Below, piece after piece: positions 27,770-44,078 of a stretch of 64,000 nucleotides of DNA; position 1 is the stretch's first letter; every line of letters begins with the position of its first letter. The notes under the pieces are model-generated. The model saw only the letters and a list, made by a program, of their open reading frames with translations, had not been told where the DNA came from and made no database searches. The translations under genes and the position numbers were made by a program. The stretch spans positions 14,821,813 through 14,885,812 of the forward strand of contig JAVDOI010000003.1 in assembly GCA_032191485.1 (NCBI GenBank). The letters run 5' to 3'. This DNA is from Leptoclinus maculatus. Its lineage: Eukaryota; Chordata; Actinopteri; Perciformes; Stichaeidae.

Positions 27770-30649
27770 ATCTATTCACACAAACAGCTTTCTATCTGTC
27801 TCTTAATGGCTCATTGCAAGATAATACACACATACACACACACATAAAAGCACAAAAAGTAGAGTGGCACATTAGCAGGGGGCTGTTAATGAAGTGAGTC
27901 CCTGCTGCAGTAATGAGAGTACAGATTTAACTACATTAGCATCACATTCCTCCTCAACAGTGCGTCAGGTAGGGCATGACAGCGCTCACAGTCAGACACA
28001 TTACAGCTATTTGTTGCAACATTGATCCAAGCATCAGGCTGCTGATGCTTTACTAGCAGAGGGGATGCAGGGGGAATTTTTCCACTGAAGTAGTGCGAGT
28101 TCTGTTGCTTCGCTTTGAGCTTAGTTTGTATTTGTGGTAATGCTTTGAGAAGGTTTGTTATTTTTTCCTTTCATGAGCTTCACAGGTAAGACTTTTCTGA
28201 TCTGAAAATGTGATAAAAACCCTTTGAAAAACGACAAAACGACGACTGTTTTTTTTAACAAAACAATTGCTGGCATGAAAGGAAAGCACATAACTGCTAA
28301 AATAATTACAAACAAAACCCCTTTATTTGTTTAAAAAAAATGAAGAATCATTGTGTGTCGTTATTTTTTAGAATGACATGCAAGCAAAAGCTCTTTCAAG
28401 GTTCAGGGATGAAAGACTTGAGAGTTCATCGAAAGTAAGAAGACACCTCCACTCAGTTATAACCGCCACGTCTTTTACTGAAATTATTTTTGCCATTTTA
28501 CCCTCACTTTACATACACTTCTGCTCTCTACTGGCAGATGCCAGTTACATTTCTGGTGTGCAATAACTCTAATGAACGTCTCTGCATGCAGGGCACATCA
28601 TGTGGATACCTGGCCATGAAATGAAAGCATAATTACACCAGGGAAGTGCTTTTGTCTCTTCATTTTCTCTCATCTTCACTATTCTGTGCTCCTTTGCTCT
28701 CAGGTGGCTCCGGTTCAATGCACTCAGGGGGCTGCCTCGCTCTGTCTCCATCTTCCTCAGTCTTTCTGACTCTCGCGTGCACAGACACACACGAGGACTT
28801 ACAAAACTCTTTGTAACAATTATCGTCATGGCAGGTCTGAAGAGAGTAAAATAAATTGAGAGAAAGGATCTGAGTGTATGATGGGCCCAATTCCTGGATA
28901 AAGGTCAAGCAGATTGATGGTTCTAAGGCGACTGGCGCAAGGACACAAGGTTATGACATCTTATATCACCGCTGTCACTGCCGCCAATGCCATCAGCGTT
29001 GTCTCCATCGCTGCAAGTTTTTACCAGTAAGTGGCAAATTGTATCTGACATTCCAAGGCTTTTGCAAATTGTTGGTATTCCTCTCTCTCTCCATCTCTCT
29101 CTCTCTCTCGCAGGTTTTACTTTGAAATGAATAGGGATGTTTAAGTGGTGGCTCGGGACGCCGTCAAATCGTCCTTGAGTGTCATACAATAGATACAAAG
29201 CAGAGTAGAGAGGGGCGAGAATGGGAGGCGGAAAGAGATAAGAGGGAGAGGGTTAACAAAGAGGCTGTCAGAGAACGAGGCGCTTTGTCATTGTCTGGAG
29301 CATTTAATGAGCAAGAATTAAACAATGACAGGCCGTAATAACCTGAGAGCAGAAAGTGTATGTGTGTGGGCGTTTGTGTGTTGATATCCGAAGGTTTTGC
29401 TTTTGCACTTCTTTTGAGGTTGATGAGAAATACCTGTTACTGTAACCGTTTAACTAATATTAACACCTCAACAAAAAAAACAGTTGCATTCCCATACTAG
29501 CAGTACGTATGTACTTGCACACCTTGAGATAAGTACATCATAAATACAGAATTGCAGAATGAGCTACAGATTCAGCAAAAAAAAAACGCATGTTAAGAGA
29601 TTAATGAAAACAGCTGTAACCGCATGCTTATGTCAATTGCAATGTCATCGATTGGTTTCCTGTCAGCTATCCTACGATACCGATGTCACTCATTTCAATG
29701 GATCCAATTGCCGCAGCCGTAAAGGTGCCCTGGGGCAGCAGAAAGGGAGAGCACTTTTAAAAAAATCTATCGAGGCGATTCCAGCATTAGTTGCAATGCA
29801 AACCAACAACCACCAGGTAGAGCATGTGAGCAAAATCAAATTGTTTACATGGATAGGATATTCAATCTTCGTTTCTTTATAATGCATGTAATACTTGACT
29901 TCTTCCTTTACAGGGCTTGTGCAATGAGGCAATAAAGGAGTCCATGAATATGAGATATGAGTTTACAGATAATTACAATCCCTCCTCGGCATTGTGGAGG
30001 TTGGTTTATTGTTTTTTGCCGGTTACACCTACAGTCTATGGGTTACAATCATTTTTGGTTTTTTTATTCTTCACAGTTCATTTTGTTTGTACGCCCTCTG
30101 GCGTTTCGGAGAATAATGCATTGAACAGCGCATAGAGTATTAACACCTCTGTGCATGCTCGGAGGCTGGCGTTACGGTGCCAAGCGTGAGTATAAACAAA
30201 GCTTTATACAGTAGTTTACAGTAACTGGTATTTTAATGTAACAGAGTGGAATTTACCGTGGAGGAAACCATGTCTCCTTGGATTTACGCTCTCATACAAC
30301 TAATTTAATCTCTTCTTTCAGCAGACAACACATGACAGACTAGGGTTAAGACATGGCAAGATTCTAAATCGGAATATTACAGCTGCATGGAAAGCTACAT
30401 AACTCCAACCAGTGAAAGGATCAATAGATTAAAATTGGCTTCCAATCGCCAGTTTGCACAGCCTATAGTTTCCGCCGTTGCTTGGGGAACGTCCAATGAC
30501 CTCATCCTGCACAATTAGCCATGTTCTTTTGGAAAACACTTTTAGATTAGTAGCTACAGCGTAATTACTACAGAATTTATGGGGTAATCTTTACTAACGG
30601 TGTTCCAGTACATTACGTACCAATACATATATGTATATACACCAGTTGT

Positions 30650-31253
30650 CAGAATGCCCATATTTGATTGGCTGAGCTGCATCACGTGATGTGATTCACA
30701 ACGCCGACTAAGCCTCTGCTGTTAAGTTTCGTTTCACGATAGTCACGTGCTCGCCCACTGACCAATCACAGCACACTCTGCACCTCGCGGCAGAGCTGCA
30801 CATGGACACTGAGCTGCACGTAATGCTGACGTAGCTATAGGCCGGCTAGCAGGCTCTGACACGTCAAAGAATACGCCCAACATGTAAAACTAAAGATCTG
30901 ATTGGTTGAACACTATGACAATCAACAATATCGTCCCCATTCACTTAAACTGCAAAGGGATTCACTTGTGAGTCTGCAGGCCTCGGGCCTCTCTTCTTAC
31001 CTAGAGACACAGAGGTGAAATCTGATTGGATAAAAGCTCTACTTAAAACAAGCTGCACTGGAAGCAGAGCAACTGAGGAAGACAGTAGCTGTGCAATGAG
31101 AAAATAAGATAATGGGAAAAATATTTTTATAAATTATAATACATGTAGTGTATTTAAGAAAAATTATTAAATTATAAAATAGATATAACTTTGTGATTCT
31201 GTTTAGGCCAGCAGAGAAGGCTTTGCAGGCCCTGACGGCCCACCACTGCTGAA
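30650..31253 (-). mobile_element. probable DNA-transposon remnant
   Basis: The right end, read on the minus strand, starts CAGTGGTGGGCCGTCAGG, a hAT-like style of terminus. Its last about 150 bp (31105-31253) recur at 61870-61995, so this part is a proven dispersed repeat. The adjoining DNA back to about 30650 differs in composition from its surroundings, with more CpG, two CACGTG E-boxes and four CCAAT/ATTGG boxes. I infer that it belongs to the same element, but that part is unproven. No transposase frame is seen. Confidence 0.45.
31105..31253 (-). repeat. dispersed repeat, copy 1 (pair with 61870-61995)
   Basis: Shares ATAAGATAATGGGAAAAATA, ACATGTAGTGTATTTAAGAA and CAGGCCCTGACGGCCCACCA with the copy at 61870-61995 in the same orientation, with small indels in the middle. 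The two copies are about 30.7 kb apart. Confidence 0.9.
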
Positions 31254-31279
31254 AGGCCACCGGGTGTTGAGTAGCTGTG

Positions 31280-31370
31280 TGTTGAATTGCTAATGGAATG
31301 TCATGTAATATCAGGTAAAATTTTGACCTGATGATGGCGCTTGATGAAGAATTAAGTCATAGCTGCATAA
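31280..31370 (+). repeat. fragment of a common teleost repeat
   Basis: Contains AAAATTTTGACCTGATGATG and GGCGCTTGATGAA. I recognise these as pieces of a widespread teleost repeat (pattern memory, unconfirmed). Other portions of the same family appear at 53519-53640 and 56381-56600. Confidence 0.5.
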
Positions 31371-34968
<3,598 letters not shown>

Positions 34969-35077
34969 TTTAGTAGCTGCTCCACTTTCAATCATATCAC
35001 ATGAGGTTCATCATAAAATTTTCTTTATTGATGAAGATCATTTGATATGATTAAAAGCTCCAGAACAGCTACTAAAT
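34969..35077. repeat. 108-bp imperfect hairpin (MITE or pre-miRNA-like foldback)
   Basis: The left arm starts TTTAGTAGCTG and continues through AATCATATCA to GGTTCATCA. The right arm is its imperfect reverse complement: TGATGAAGAT, TGATATGATT, CAGCTACTAAA. The loop is about 15 nt. The arms are about 45 nt with several mismatches and a small bulge. It is long enough for a pre-miRNA-like foldback, but it could equally be a MITE. Confidence 0.6.
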
Positions 35078-35344
35078 GGACGTTGTGGCAGTTTTCTCAA
35101 CTGCTGTTTCCAAGAACAAGAATAAACTCTAAACCCCGAATACATATGTTGCATAAAGCACATATTTCTGATGTCCTAATCTATTGAACATAAAACTATA
35201 AACTATAAAAAGTAAATGCAGAAACAGAAGCTCAGTCGGTTCATGTTCTATACTTGATACATTGCTTTTTCATTTTCTATTTTCTCTGCTATATCATTGC
35301 TTATTTAATATGTTCCATATAGACGTTTTTTGCTGTTGAATCAT

Positions 35345-35413
35345 ATTACTTTTGCTGCTGCACCAAACTAATTCCCCCACAGGGATCATTAAAGTTTCAT
35401 TTTTTCTTATCTT
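35345..35413 (+). mobile_element. possible LINE 3' end fragment
   Basis: CCCCCACAGGGATCATTAAA followed by T-rich TTCTTATCTTA resembles the 3' terminus of a fish non-LTR retrotransposon. No coding part is left. Confidence 0.4.
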
Positions 35414-36990
35414 AAAAATTCTAATTTAACTTTGAGTCCTAACACCTTCATTGCAGATTTTCACACAGCGCCCACATTCCTCGCCTCAGATTCAGAAAAG
35501 AACCATCATTTGACTGCCAGAATGCACCGTCAACACTGTGCACAATTTGCTTTGTTTAATTCTGATGATCTCTTCTTTCCATTTCCCTCCATTTTGTCGG
35601 TCCGTTCTGTTCTCTGACAACCTCCTCTAATGACTGTCTAAAATTGTACGTAATCTGGTTAACCTGACCATAGGACGTTATGCTGGAAGTCTCTGGCCTA
35701 ATGCTTTCCAGAAATACAAATAGCATTTGTGCATCCAGTGTACTAATCTGTGTGTCGTCTGAGTCCACAAGGTTGTGTGAGATCGTGACAAGATTAGAAT
35801 TCACAATGGAAATCAACATTCAGTGAAAATAGTATGGACGTGTGGCAATTCCGTCACATAAGCCACGGACATGAATCTATCTCTCTCTCTCTCTCTCGAT
35901 GCACAGATGTAGCAGTATTGAGTCTACCGAGTGGGTCATTGATTTTCTGTCAGCAATGCAAGGGCTGAAGTCCATTAGGCCAGGATCAGACCGACAGACA
36001 GATGGCCACACATGCAAATTCACCCACACAAAGTTAGACCATTTGTCGTGCCACCACCAACTGCATCCAAATCAACTCTGGGGGTTAAGATATTTCTGCA
36101 TGCATTTCTAGTGTTACATAGACGAGGCAGGATTAAAAGAGGATCTCCAGCAATTTGGTATTACACGTTGATAAAGTCGGGGGGACTTGAAGAGTAACCT
36201 AATACAAGTCTGTAAAGCAGTGTTTCATTGCCATCTCTAGTTGGAAGTGTGTTTCACCTCTCACCACGGCAAAAATGACAGATGAGTGATGTCAGAAGTG
36301 TGCTTTTCTGCACCTGTAACCACACCCAACAGTAAGGTCACAGTGTACCGACACACCCTGTAGTACGCCTGCACATCACTGCGGCAAGATGTGAAGTTAA
36401 ACCACTGAAGGCCAGCAAAAACTAGATCTTCAGCTGATGTTAAGTTGCTTTTAAAAGGCCAGGGTATGCTTAAAATAACTATTTGTACAAATAGTCTTCC
36501 AATAACGTCTAAGGGTAAACATGTTGGGAGGAGGTGAAGGACACGGCCCCCAGATCCTGACGGTTCAATGATCCAGTCAATACTTCATGTGAAGCATATA
36601 GGCATGCCTTTATTAGAAGCAGATTTTTTAAAATATTGGTCAAATCAAAGCAGCACAGGCCAAGAAACCCCCTGTTTTTTTTAACACAGCCAATTTGTGA
36701 CACAGGCTTGGTTAAAAAAAAAAATATTTTCAAGCCCAAGCTGAGATACCCAAGGGATGTCACTTCAGTCATTTTCTCTGACTTGATAAAATAACCTCAA
36801 GGACCACAGAAGACCTTAAACAGCTATTTTCACAGGCTCCCCTGACTCGTCATTTGGCATCTGAAATCACTGGTGTGCCTCTTTAAGTATGACATGATGC
36901 TGATGATCTTAAAAATATTGCTTGTTTGTTGATCATTCAACGATTGTAGTTATACATGCAGCATTGTTAGATGGTCACAACATGTATTAC

Positions 36991-36994
<4 letters not shown>

Positions 36995-37039
<45 letters not shown>

Positions 37040-37056
37040 CTCTCTGTGTGTGTGTG
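36995..37056. repeat. compound (CT)n(TG)n microsatellite
   Basis: About 50 bp of CT followed by a short TG run. Confidence 0.95.
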
Positions 37057-37208
37057 AAGGACATTTGGTTGATTGATGGTGGTCCAGGAATTTGCTAAGA
37101 GGCTCCAGGTGGAAAGCTGTTATCAGCTGTGGGCCACAAGATTACCTCCAGCAGCTTTCTGCTCCAACTTTTCCCTCCTAAAGTCTCCCATTTACAAGCT
37201 GCTCCCAA

Positions 37209-37209
<1 letters not shown>

Positions 37210-37267
<58 letters not shown>
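37210..37267. repeat. (AC)n microsatellite
   Basis: Perfect AC run of about 29 units. Confidence 0.96.
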
Positions 37268-37270
<3 letters not shown>

Positions 37271-39065
37271 CTTGCACAGATGGCAACACACACCCACAGA
37301 ACAGATTTTTTTTTCCTTTGATGTTTTTCCACCATATTTCACACTCTCCTTCTTCTCTTTCTGTCTTTTATTATTTTTCTGTCTCTTGGGTCGACATCTT
37401 TACGTCAACACAGCGATGCTGAATGTTGACTCAAGAAAGACCTCAGACCAGCACACTTTGGTCCGACTCTCTTCCACGTATTGACACTTGGATTCAATCT
37501 GCCTTACATGTACCAGTCACTCTGCCTGGTCTCCAACTGTTTGAGCTGTTAAAATATTAATAAAGGTTCATTTTCCATCTCGCTCTTTGAGTAGCGCTCT
37601 GTGACAGGTCTGACACCAGAACATGAGAGGAAGTTAACGCCGTTAAAGAGTTTAGCAGCAGCCACAGCGAGAGTCAGAATAGTCACGCCTTTCACCTCCA
37701 GGCGGCTTTTGACAGGATGGTTTACTGTAGTGGTGGAAAGCTCTGGAACTGTTAAACCAAAGAGCATGCAAGCAAGCAGGAAAACGGTCCAACTTAAATC
37801 ATTAAATATCACTAATATCTTGAAGATTTTGTCTGACAAACTGGGATTCCTTAGTCTGTCAAATTAGATTATCTGTTCCCATCCTAATTTTTGGTGGACA
37901 GTATGTGTTATTTGGATAGACTGTAAGGTAATGTCAGTTCCACCCTTGAGGATGTGAAGATGGAGGGGCTTCTGATTTGGGTAGGAGAGAGCAAGCTGAG
38001 GGGCCCTTGCAGGCTGCTAAAGGACACAGTACAGGGCCTGCAGAGGATGGCTACAGAAGATACAGATAAAAATCAGCCATGGTTGAAAGACAAAAGGGCT
38101 ACGAAGTTAGAGGTACTTCAGTATCAAGGTGACTGGCAGAGTCAGAGGATCGACAGAGCTGCAATGCAAGGTGTTGTGCGAACAGCGCTAAAATTAACGT
38201 TTGGCTAAAACACTATTTTTCCCCACCAGGTTCCGTTTGATTTGTTATTGGCTCAAGAAAGATGTTCAGTAAGGTGAAATAACTGGCTGCAACACTGTCA
38301 ATACTGGCCCTCTGTCTTGCTCTCCCTGCCTCCCATTTCAGGAGTTGCCTCCATCGAAGTCAAAACATTTAAAGACCAAATATGAAATAACTGGGCAGCA
38401 TGTCTGCCCCATTCATGGTGCTAGATACAAAATGTAGCCCTCCTTTTCCCAAAAAACGGGAACAACTGGTGTGTCTTTTACGCCATCCAAAAGAGTACTT
38501 GTTAAATTCAGGTGGTCATGTGTCACCAGTAAATAAGTCACATGATCTGCACCAATGAAAAAGCACTTATAATGCTCAGAATCCTGTCCTTTTGGGAGGC
38601 TTTGACTAGTTAGGCCACATCTGTCAAAGGAGGTGGCCCCTGTCCTGCTCCCTCTCATTTGCATGCTCTCCACCCGTCCGCCCCTCAACGCACCGTGGCA
38701 CTTCTGGGTCAGCCTTCTATCTCGACAACGGGCAGCGGTTCAAACTTGGAGGAGGACTAGAGCACGAGGAGGGAACAGGCAGCAAGAAAAAAAAAGAAGG
38801 AAGAGAAGGAAGACAGAGCCAGACAGAGAGGGGGAGAGATGCAGCGAGGAGAGGAGACATACGGACGGACACAGTCCAACAGACGGAGAGCTATAGGGAC
38901 ATTTGGAGGATACATGAGGCAGTTATGAACCTATTTGGTTTCTTCTACAGGAGCGCCCGAGTGTCACTAATGGCAAAGTAGGGGCTGGTAAACACATTTC
39001 TGTGACGGCACGACACTGCCGAAAAACAAATTAAACTCTCTTCTCGCATTTCACACCCTCTCAAC

Positions 39066-39068
<3 letters not shown>

Positions 39069-39096
<28 letters not shown>
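39069..39096. repeat. (CT)n microsatellite
   Basis: Perfect CT run of about 14 units. Confidence 0.92.
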
Positions 39097-39101
<5 letters not shown>

Positions 39102-41978
39102 ATTACTCATTTCTTGCCACTCTGGTTTTCCATCTCAGTCTCTCTCTTCCCTGGTTCTTTCTTTTCCTGTCCACCCGTCCCTTTCAACCAATCCTTCTAG
39201 CTTGTCTCCGTCTTTCTGTGGCTTTCTCCTCATCCATTCCTCTTCTCTCTCCTCTCCTTTTCACTGTGCACACCCCAAAAAAATGAAAAACAGGGCCATA
39301 TGCGTTGGGACAACGAGCAGAATTGCGCTCCTGATGTTCCTGCTGAGGCAGTTAAGCATCTTTCTGCAGACCGCGCCCACTTCTGCCTTGCCCAGGACAT
39401 GGGGACAGTTGGCAAGCACTGCTCCCCCCCCCCCACCCCCCACCCGAACTACACGGAAGCTGCTTTCTGGCTGCTTGTACTGTGATGAGACTGGGAGTGG
39501 GAGTGTAATGAAGCTTCTGGGTCCTTGTGTTGACTCGCTAACCCCGCGTACAATGCCTGTCTGAACTGCTGGTGCGGAACTGGACGAGAGGAGTGTAAGC
39601 TCATCTTGCAAGAGAACAAAAGACGCTGAAGAGTGGATTCGCTAGTAAAACTGAAGATTTCATAACAGACGACTGCACTCATATGCACACAGATACAAGC
39701 AAATTGTTGCCTTAACTTGCCCCTTTCTGCATCCTCAAATTAACATTTTCTTCAGCGGCTAGATGTAAAATTCCTTCAAAGTGGAATTTTGGCATCAAAT
39801 AAAAACATGAAAGCCAGCGTTATCCTCTCCAGAGACGTCTTTTTACTTTCCTCAGACTTAACTTGGGTTAAAATAACTTCTAAACACATCGCTTACCTCT
39901 TTCTGACCTTCACTCCGGGAGAGATTTACACACGTGTGTGCAACTGTCACTTCTCTTCACACTCACTGCCTGTTGTCCTTCAACATATCGATCCAGGACT
40001 TTCATTTTCTTTCTCTCCTTCAAAGACGCCTGAGCACAAGAGCCTAATTTGTTGGACACTAACTAAAGCACTGGTAATGTCCCTGACCCTTGCAGCATTA
40101 GAGAACAATTTAGTGTAGCATCAAGGTATTTTGGAGGCTAATCTGCCATAGTCGTGGGGTGCTGGTGTTTTTCAAAGGGCAAATGCTGCACTTTGCAACA
40201 CTCTGTAAATCGCACATCAGTGGCAGTATGTACAAACATTATGGCAATAGAAACAAGTCAAAAAAAAGTCCTTGCATGTATTTTCCAGCATATGAGTGAT
40301 TCGGGAAACCTTTCACAGAGTAGTGAGCAAGCAATAGATAAGACCTTTATCTTTTCATTCTACTATTTATCTCAGTGAGGAGGTGTGGTTTGCTTCGTCA
40401 CTAAGGATGAAGCTATTTTAAATACTGACATTGATTGATCTTTTTTTATCATCACTCCATAATACCCAGAGAAAATGTTTTATTACCTAATATTTAAGTT
40501 CCGCGCTATCTTCGGAAACCGACACATGAAGCTTTTATTGGTATGCATGCAGTAAACATGATTTTGCTGCCACTTGAGTTTTTTATTGTATTTCCGCTGA
40601 GACCACTAGTTCTAGGAAACTTTGGGAACGTGGCTCCAGATTGTTTTGCTCAAAACTGTACAGCGAGGAACTGGAAGTTGCAGCAGGTGGTAGTGAACAG
40701 AAGGAATCAGATTGTGAAGTTGGACTTTTTTCAGAATAACTTGAATCTAATGTACTACTTTTATGCCAGTCTGACCAGAAGATGCTAAAAAAAAATTTAA
40801 ACGCAAAGTTTGTCAGCAAAGTTTCACAAGTTATGTAATGTTTGCTAATGAGTAAGGCAACATTTAGTTGCCAGGTTTGCGGAGGCAGTTATGTGACGAC
40901 TCTATTCTGCAAGTGAAATATGCAATTACCTTTAATTACATGCTTGGATGACACATGCCACATTAACCATCACATAAAACTCAATGGTATTGTTCAGGAA
41001 AACAGGTTCCCAATCCACAATACTGCTACTGTACTCCTTGTACATTCAAATACAGCTCAAGTGCTCAGTGAGGCCTTGTTTTGACACAACATTACACTAA
41101 TGCTGAGAGTGTGACACAGCTGCTATTCGCTCTTCATCTTATCTCCCTTCCCTCTTTTCCTCCCTCCTTCTCACATCTCACTCCACATGCATTCAGTTAT
41201 TAGGAAAGGTGTCAGATGAATGTGCTTAACACTTATTGCAAAAGGTGTGCGTTTGTGTGTGTATGTGTGCCCATTTAGCGAGGTGACACTTTGGATCGAC
41301 CATGCGCTACTACAGGGGCTGATGTCGGTGTGTGAGGGGTTGCATGGGTCACTAAGTCACTAACTACTGCTGAGGGAAAGCCAGTAGGGGGTTGCTGATG
41401 TTTACAGGGGCGCACGCTAACACCTATACTGAGCTAACAGCGTGCATGTGTGTGTGAGCCGGTGTGTGTGTGTGTGCGTGAACCTCATCCTGGACTTTAA
41501 TTCTTCCGAGGAACATTAGTAACAGACCAGAACACTCCCATCTGCCACTGCCCTGTCCTTCGAACTGCCTCCCATCCTTTTCTCTCTCCTTGTTTAATCA
41601 TCTTCTCCACTCCCTCGCTGTATCAGTTTCTAATCAGTGGCTCTTATTTTCTCTTTTTCTGCTTTCAAGGTCTCTTTTCTCCCCTTTCTAAAAAGGTTGA
41701 GCCACTCCTCAGTGAGTTATTTTTCCTCCTCTCCTTCTTCTGTCATTCCCGCCACCTGTTCTTCTTGATGTGTATCCATGTACGTAACCATCGCTGTGTG
41801 CTGGCATCCACCTCTACACCTCACGCACACACATTAAATTCATGTTCCCATTTTGAACTTAAATATTAGATGCCACACAGCCGAAACGCCACCGCTGCTG
41901 AGAACTCTCTGTCTTTGCCTCTGACTCTCTGTCTAAATATTTCTCATTGTTTCTGTTTCTTTCCCCTCTCTTTCTCAC

Positions 41979-42006
41979 ACACACACACACACCCACACAC
42001 ACACAC
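41979..42006. repeat. (CA)n microsatellite
   Basis: CA run of about 14 units with one CCC interruption. Confidence 0.9.
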
Positions 42007-42906
42007 CCCTGCCTCCAATGTGGTGAATAGTAAAACTGAACACAATAAACGTTATCACAACAGCCACTGAATTCGGAGAGATAAGAAATTCATTAGGCGC
42101 CAGCTTGCTAATGACGTGCAAAGAGATGAAATTATGGCAAGGACAAAAAGGATGTTAGAGACGGGAGTAGGGGAGGAAGGAGGGGAGGAGGTGAAATGAA
42201 AAAGGATGTGCGGGAAAAAATGTTTCCCTACGCCGTATCATGGCGTGCCAGCTCGATTGGCCTGTGACCTCTGCAAGTCAAAGAATTAAACGGGGCCTCA
42301 TTCATATGACAACACCGTTTCCCTTTGTTCTCATTCACAGTTTGTGTTTCCTTTCTTTCTCTCGTCCCCCCTATATATCTGATATTACTCGCCATACACC
42401 ACAAGGGAAATCGAGGTTGATAGTCGAAGCACTCATGCTCGCAGTCTCTTCCTCGGCTTACTGCTCACATGCTACTCAAGGTCACTAAAAGCGCAGGCCT
42501 CCATTAAGTAATAACGGAAGTTCATAACCCCTCTGCCATGGTGCCACATGGGGCAAAGAGAATGTGGGGAAAAAAGGTTTTTTTTTCATGTTGAGGGCTA
42601 CTATCCACCTGCATTTCGTGTTGAGGACAAAACACTACAGGTCCATCTGTGGCACATCAAAAACAGACACCATAATCCCAATGTCAGTGCCTCCGCACGC
42701 GTAAACATTCCCTCTAACACACACGCATGCACACGCACGCACACGCACACATGCGCACACACATACTCCATCTGGTGCCCAGCCTGCCCCATGTTATAGC
42801 CCTCTCTGCCCCATGCTGGATTACTCCCTCAGTATTTACATTTTGCAAATCCAGCCGGCGGCCTCTGATAGGGGCCATCTGTAATCTGAAGGTCATATTT
42901 GCAGCA

Positions 42907-42923
42907 TGTGTGTGTGTGTGTCT

Positions 42924-42955
<32 letters not shown>

Positions 42956-42960
42956 CTGTG
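42907..42960. repeat. (TG)n microsatellite
   Basis: TG run of about 27 units with TCTG interruptions. Confidence 0.94.
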
Positions 42961-43334
42961 GGTTCTCATGTGTGTTCTCATGTGTGTATCGGCATGTAAT
43001 TTGTTCGTGCTCAGCACAGGGACAGTATCAGCATCCGCGACATCTGTTCAACACAGGGCCTACACAGCAGAACTGAGTGCATCATCTGCACCGGGCAGCA
43101 CAGGGATGGAGCACGCACACACACACTCTCTCTCACACACATATATATGCGCATGCATGAATTCAGTGTGTCGTTCAGGTTTTATAATTCGTTAGTGGTA
43201 TTTGTTCCTCCTTTCCATGCTTTTTCTTTCTGAGAAGGTTGTTTAATGCTTGTTATTTCTGTCTACTCTGTTCATAAGACATCTATTGCATGTCTGCCTG
43301 TCCTTGCCTCTCTAGTTTGTTCTTTTTTGTTTTT

Positions 43335-43425
43335 CCTTGAACGAGTCTGTTTGTACAGACTCTAAAGCCCTTTGAGGCAAATTTGTGCTTTGTAGGTTTG
43401 GGCCAGTAAGAAGTGCTTTAATGGT
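43335..43425 (+). mobile_element. possible fish retroelement 3' end fragment
   Basis: TAAAGCCCTTTGAGGCAAAT and the following GTGCTTTGTAGGTTTGGGCC resemble a dispersed teleost element 3' tail from pattern memory. Only one copy lies in the window. Confidence 0.35.
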
Positions 43426-44052
43426 TGTCCAAACAGTTGCCCTTGCTATTGAAACACATAACATATCCCCGTGATTGTGAAACCACCACAGCCAATGGGT
43501 TGTTTTGACCCAATGTTAGTGTTTTATGAATATTACTGCTGGGTTATTTATCCAAATTAAATATGGTATGGTTTTAAACTATTATAAACTACTCCGTTTT
43601 TTTTTATATGTCGCTATTTGTTACCGATTGTCAACACATGTATTCCAATAATGCAACTCAGTAGTGTGGTACGTTAGACCTTTGTTTGATGCCAACATCT
43701 TTCAAACCCCTGCCTCTGGGTTGTAACAACCCTTTAATGAAAATAACTTCCAGTATATTTGTCAGGATGGTAACAAAGCTTTCTTGTTTTCTACATGTGC
43801 ATTTAAGTAAGTGTTTTTGTCTGCACATGAGCACACATGCCGTGCAGTTGTACGCATCTGTGTGTGGTCAGCCCCGATCGAGTCATCTCTGTTCCACCCA
43901 GAGACGCCGCAGCAGGCAGAGGAAAGGCTCGGAGGCTAAATATTGGAGTTTAAATTCCCAGTATCTCTTACCAGTGATGACAACAACTCAAGAGGGATCC
44001 ACGCAGAGAAGGAGAACAAAAAGACTAAAATTAATTTACAGCTCACCCATTT

Positions 44053-44078
44053 GGGGGAGGGGGGGGGGGGGGGGGGGG
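44053..44078. repeat. poly-G tract
   Basis: Run of about 26 bases, all G except one A. Likely unstable and hard to sequence. Confidence 0.95.

Noticed and set aside
38413..38688. 91-codon minus-strand frame with non-repetitive composition
   Set aside because: Looks protein-like but no recognised domain, no splice sites tested by a partner exon, and no repeat copy; not enough to call a gene.
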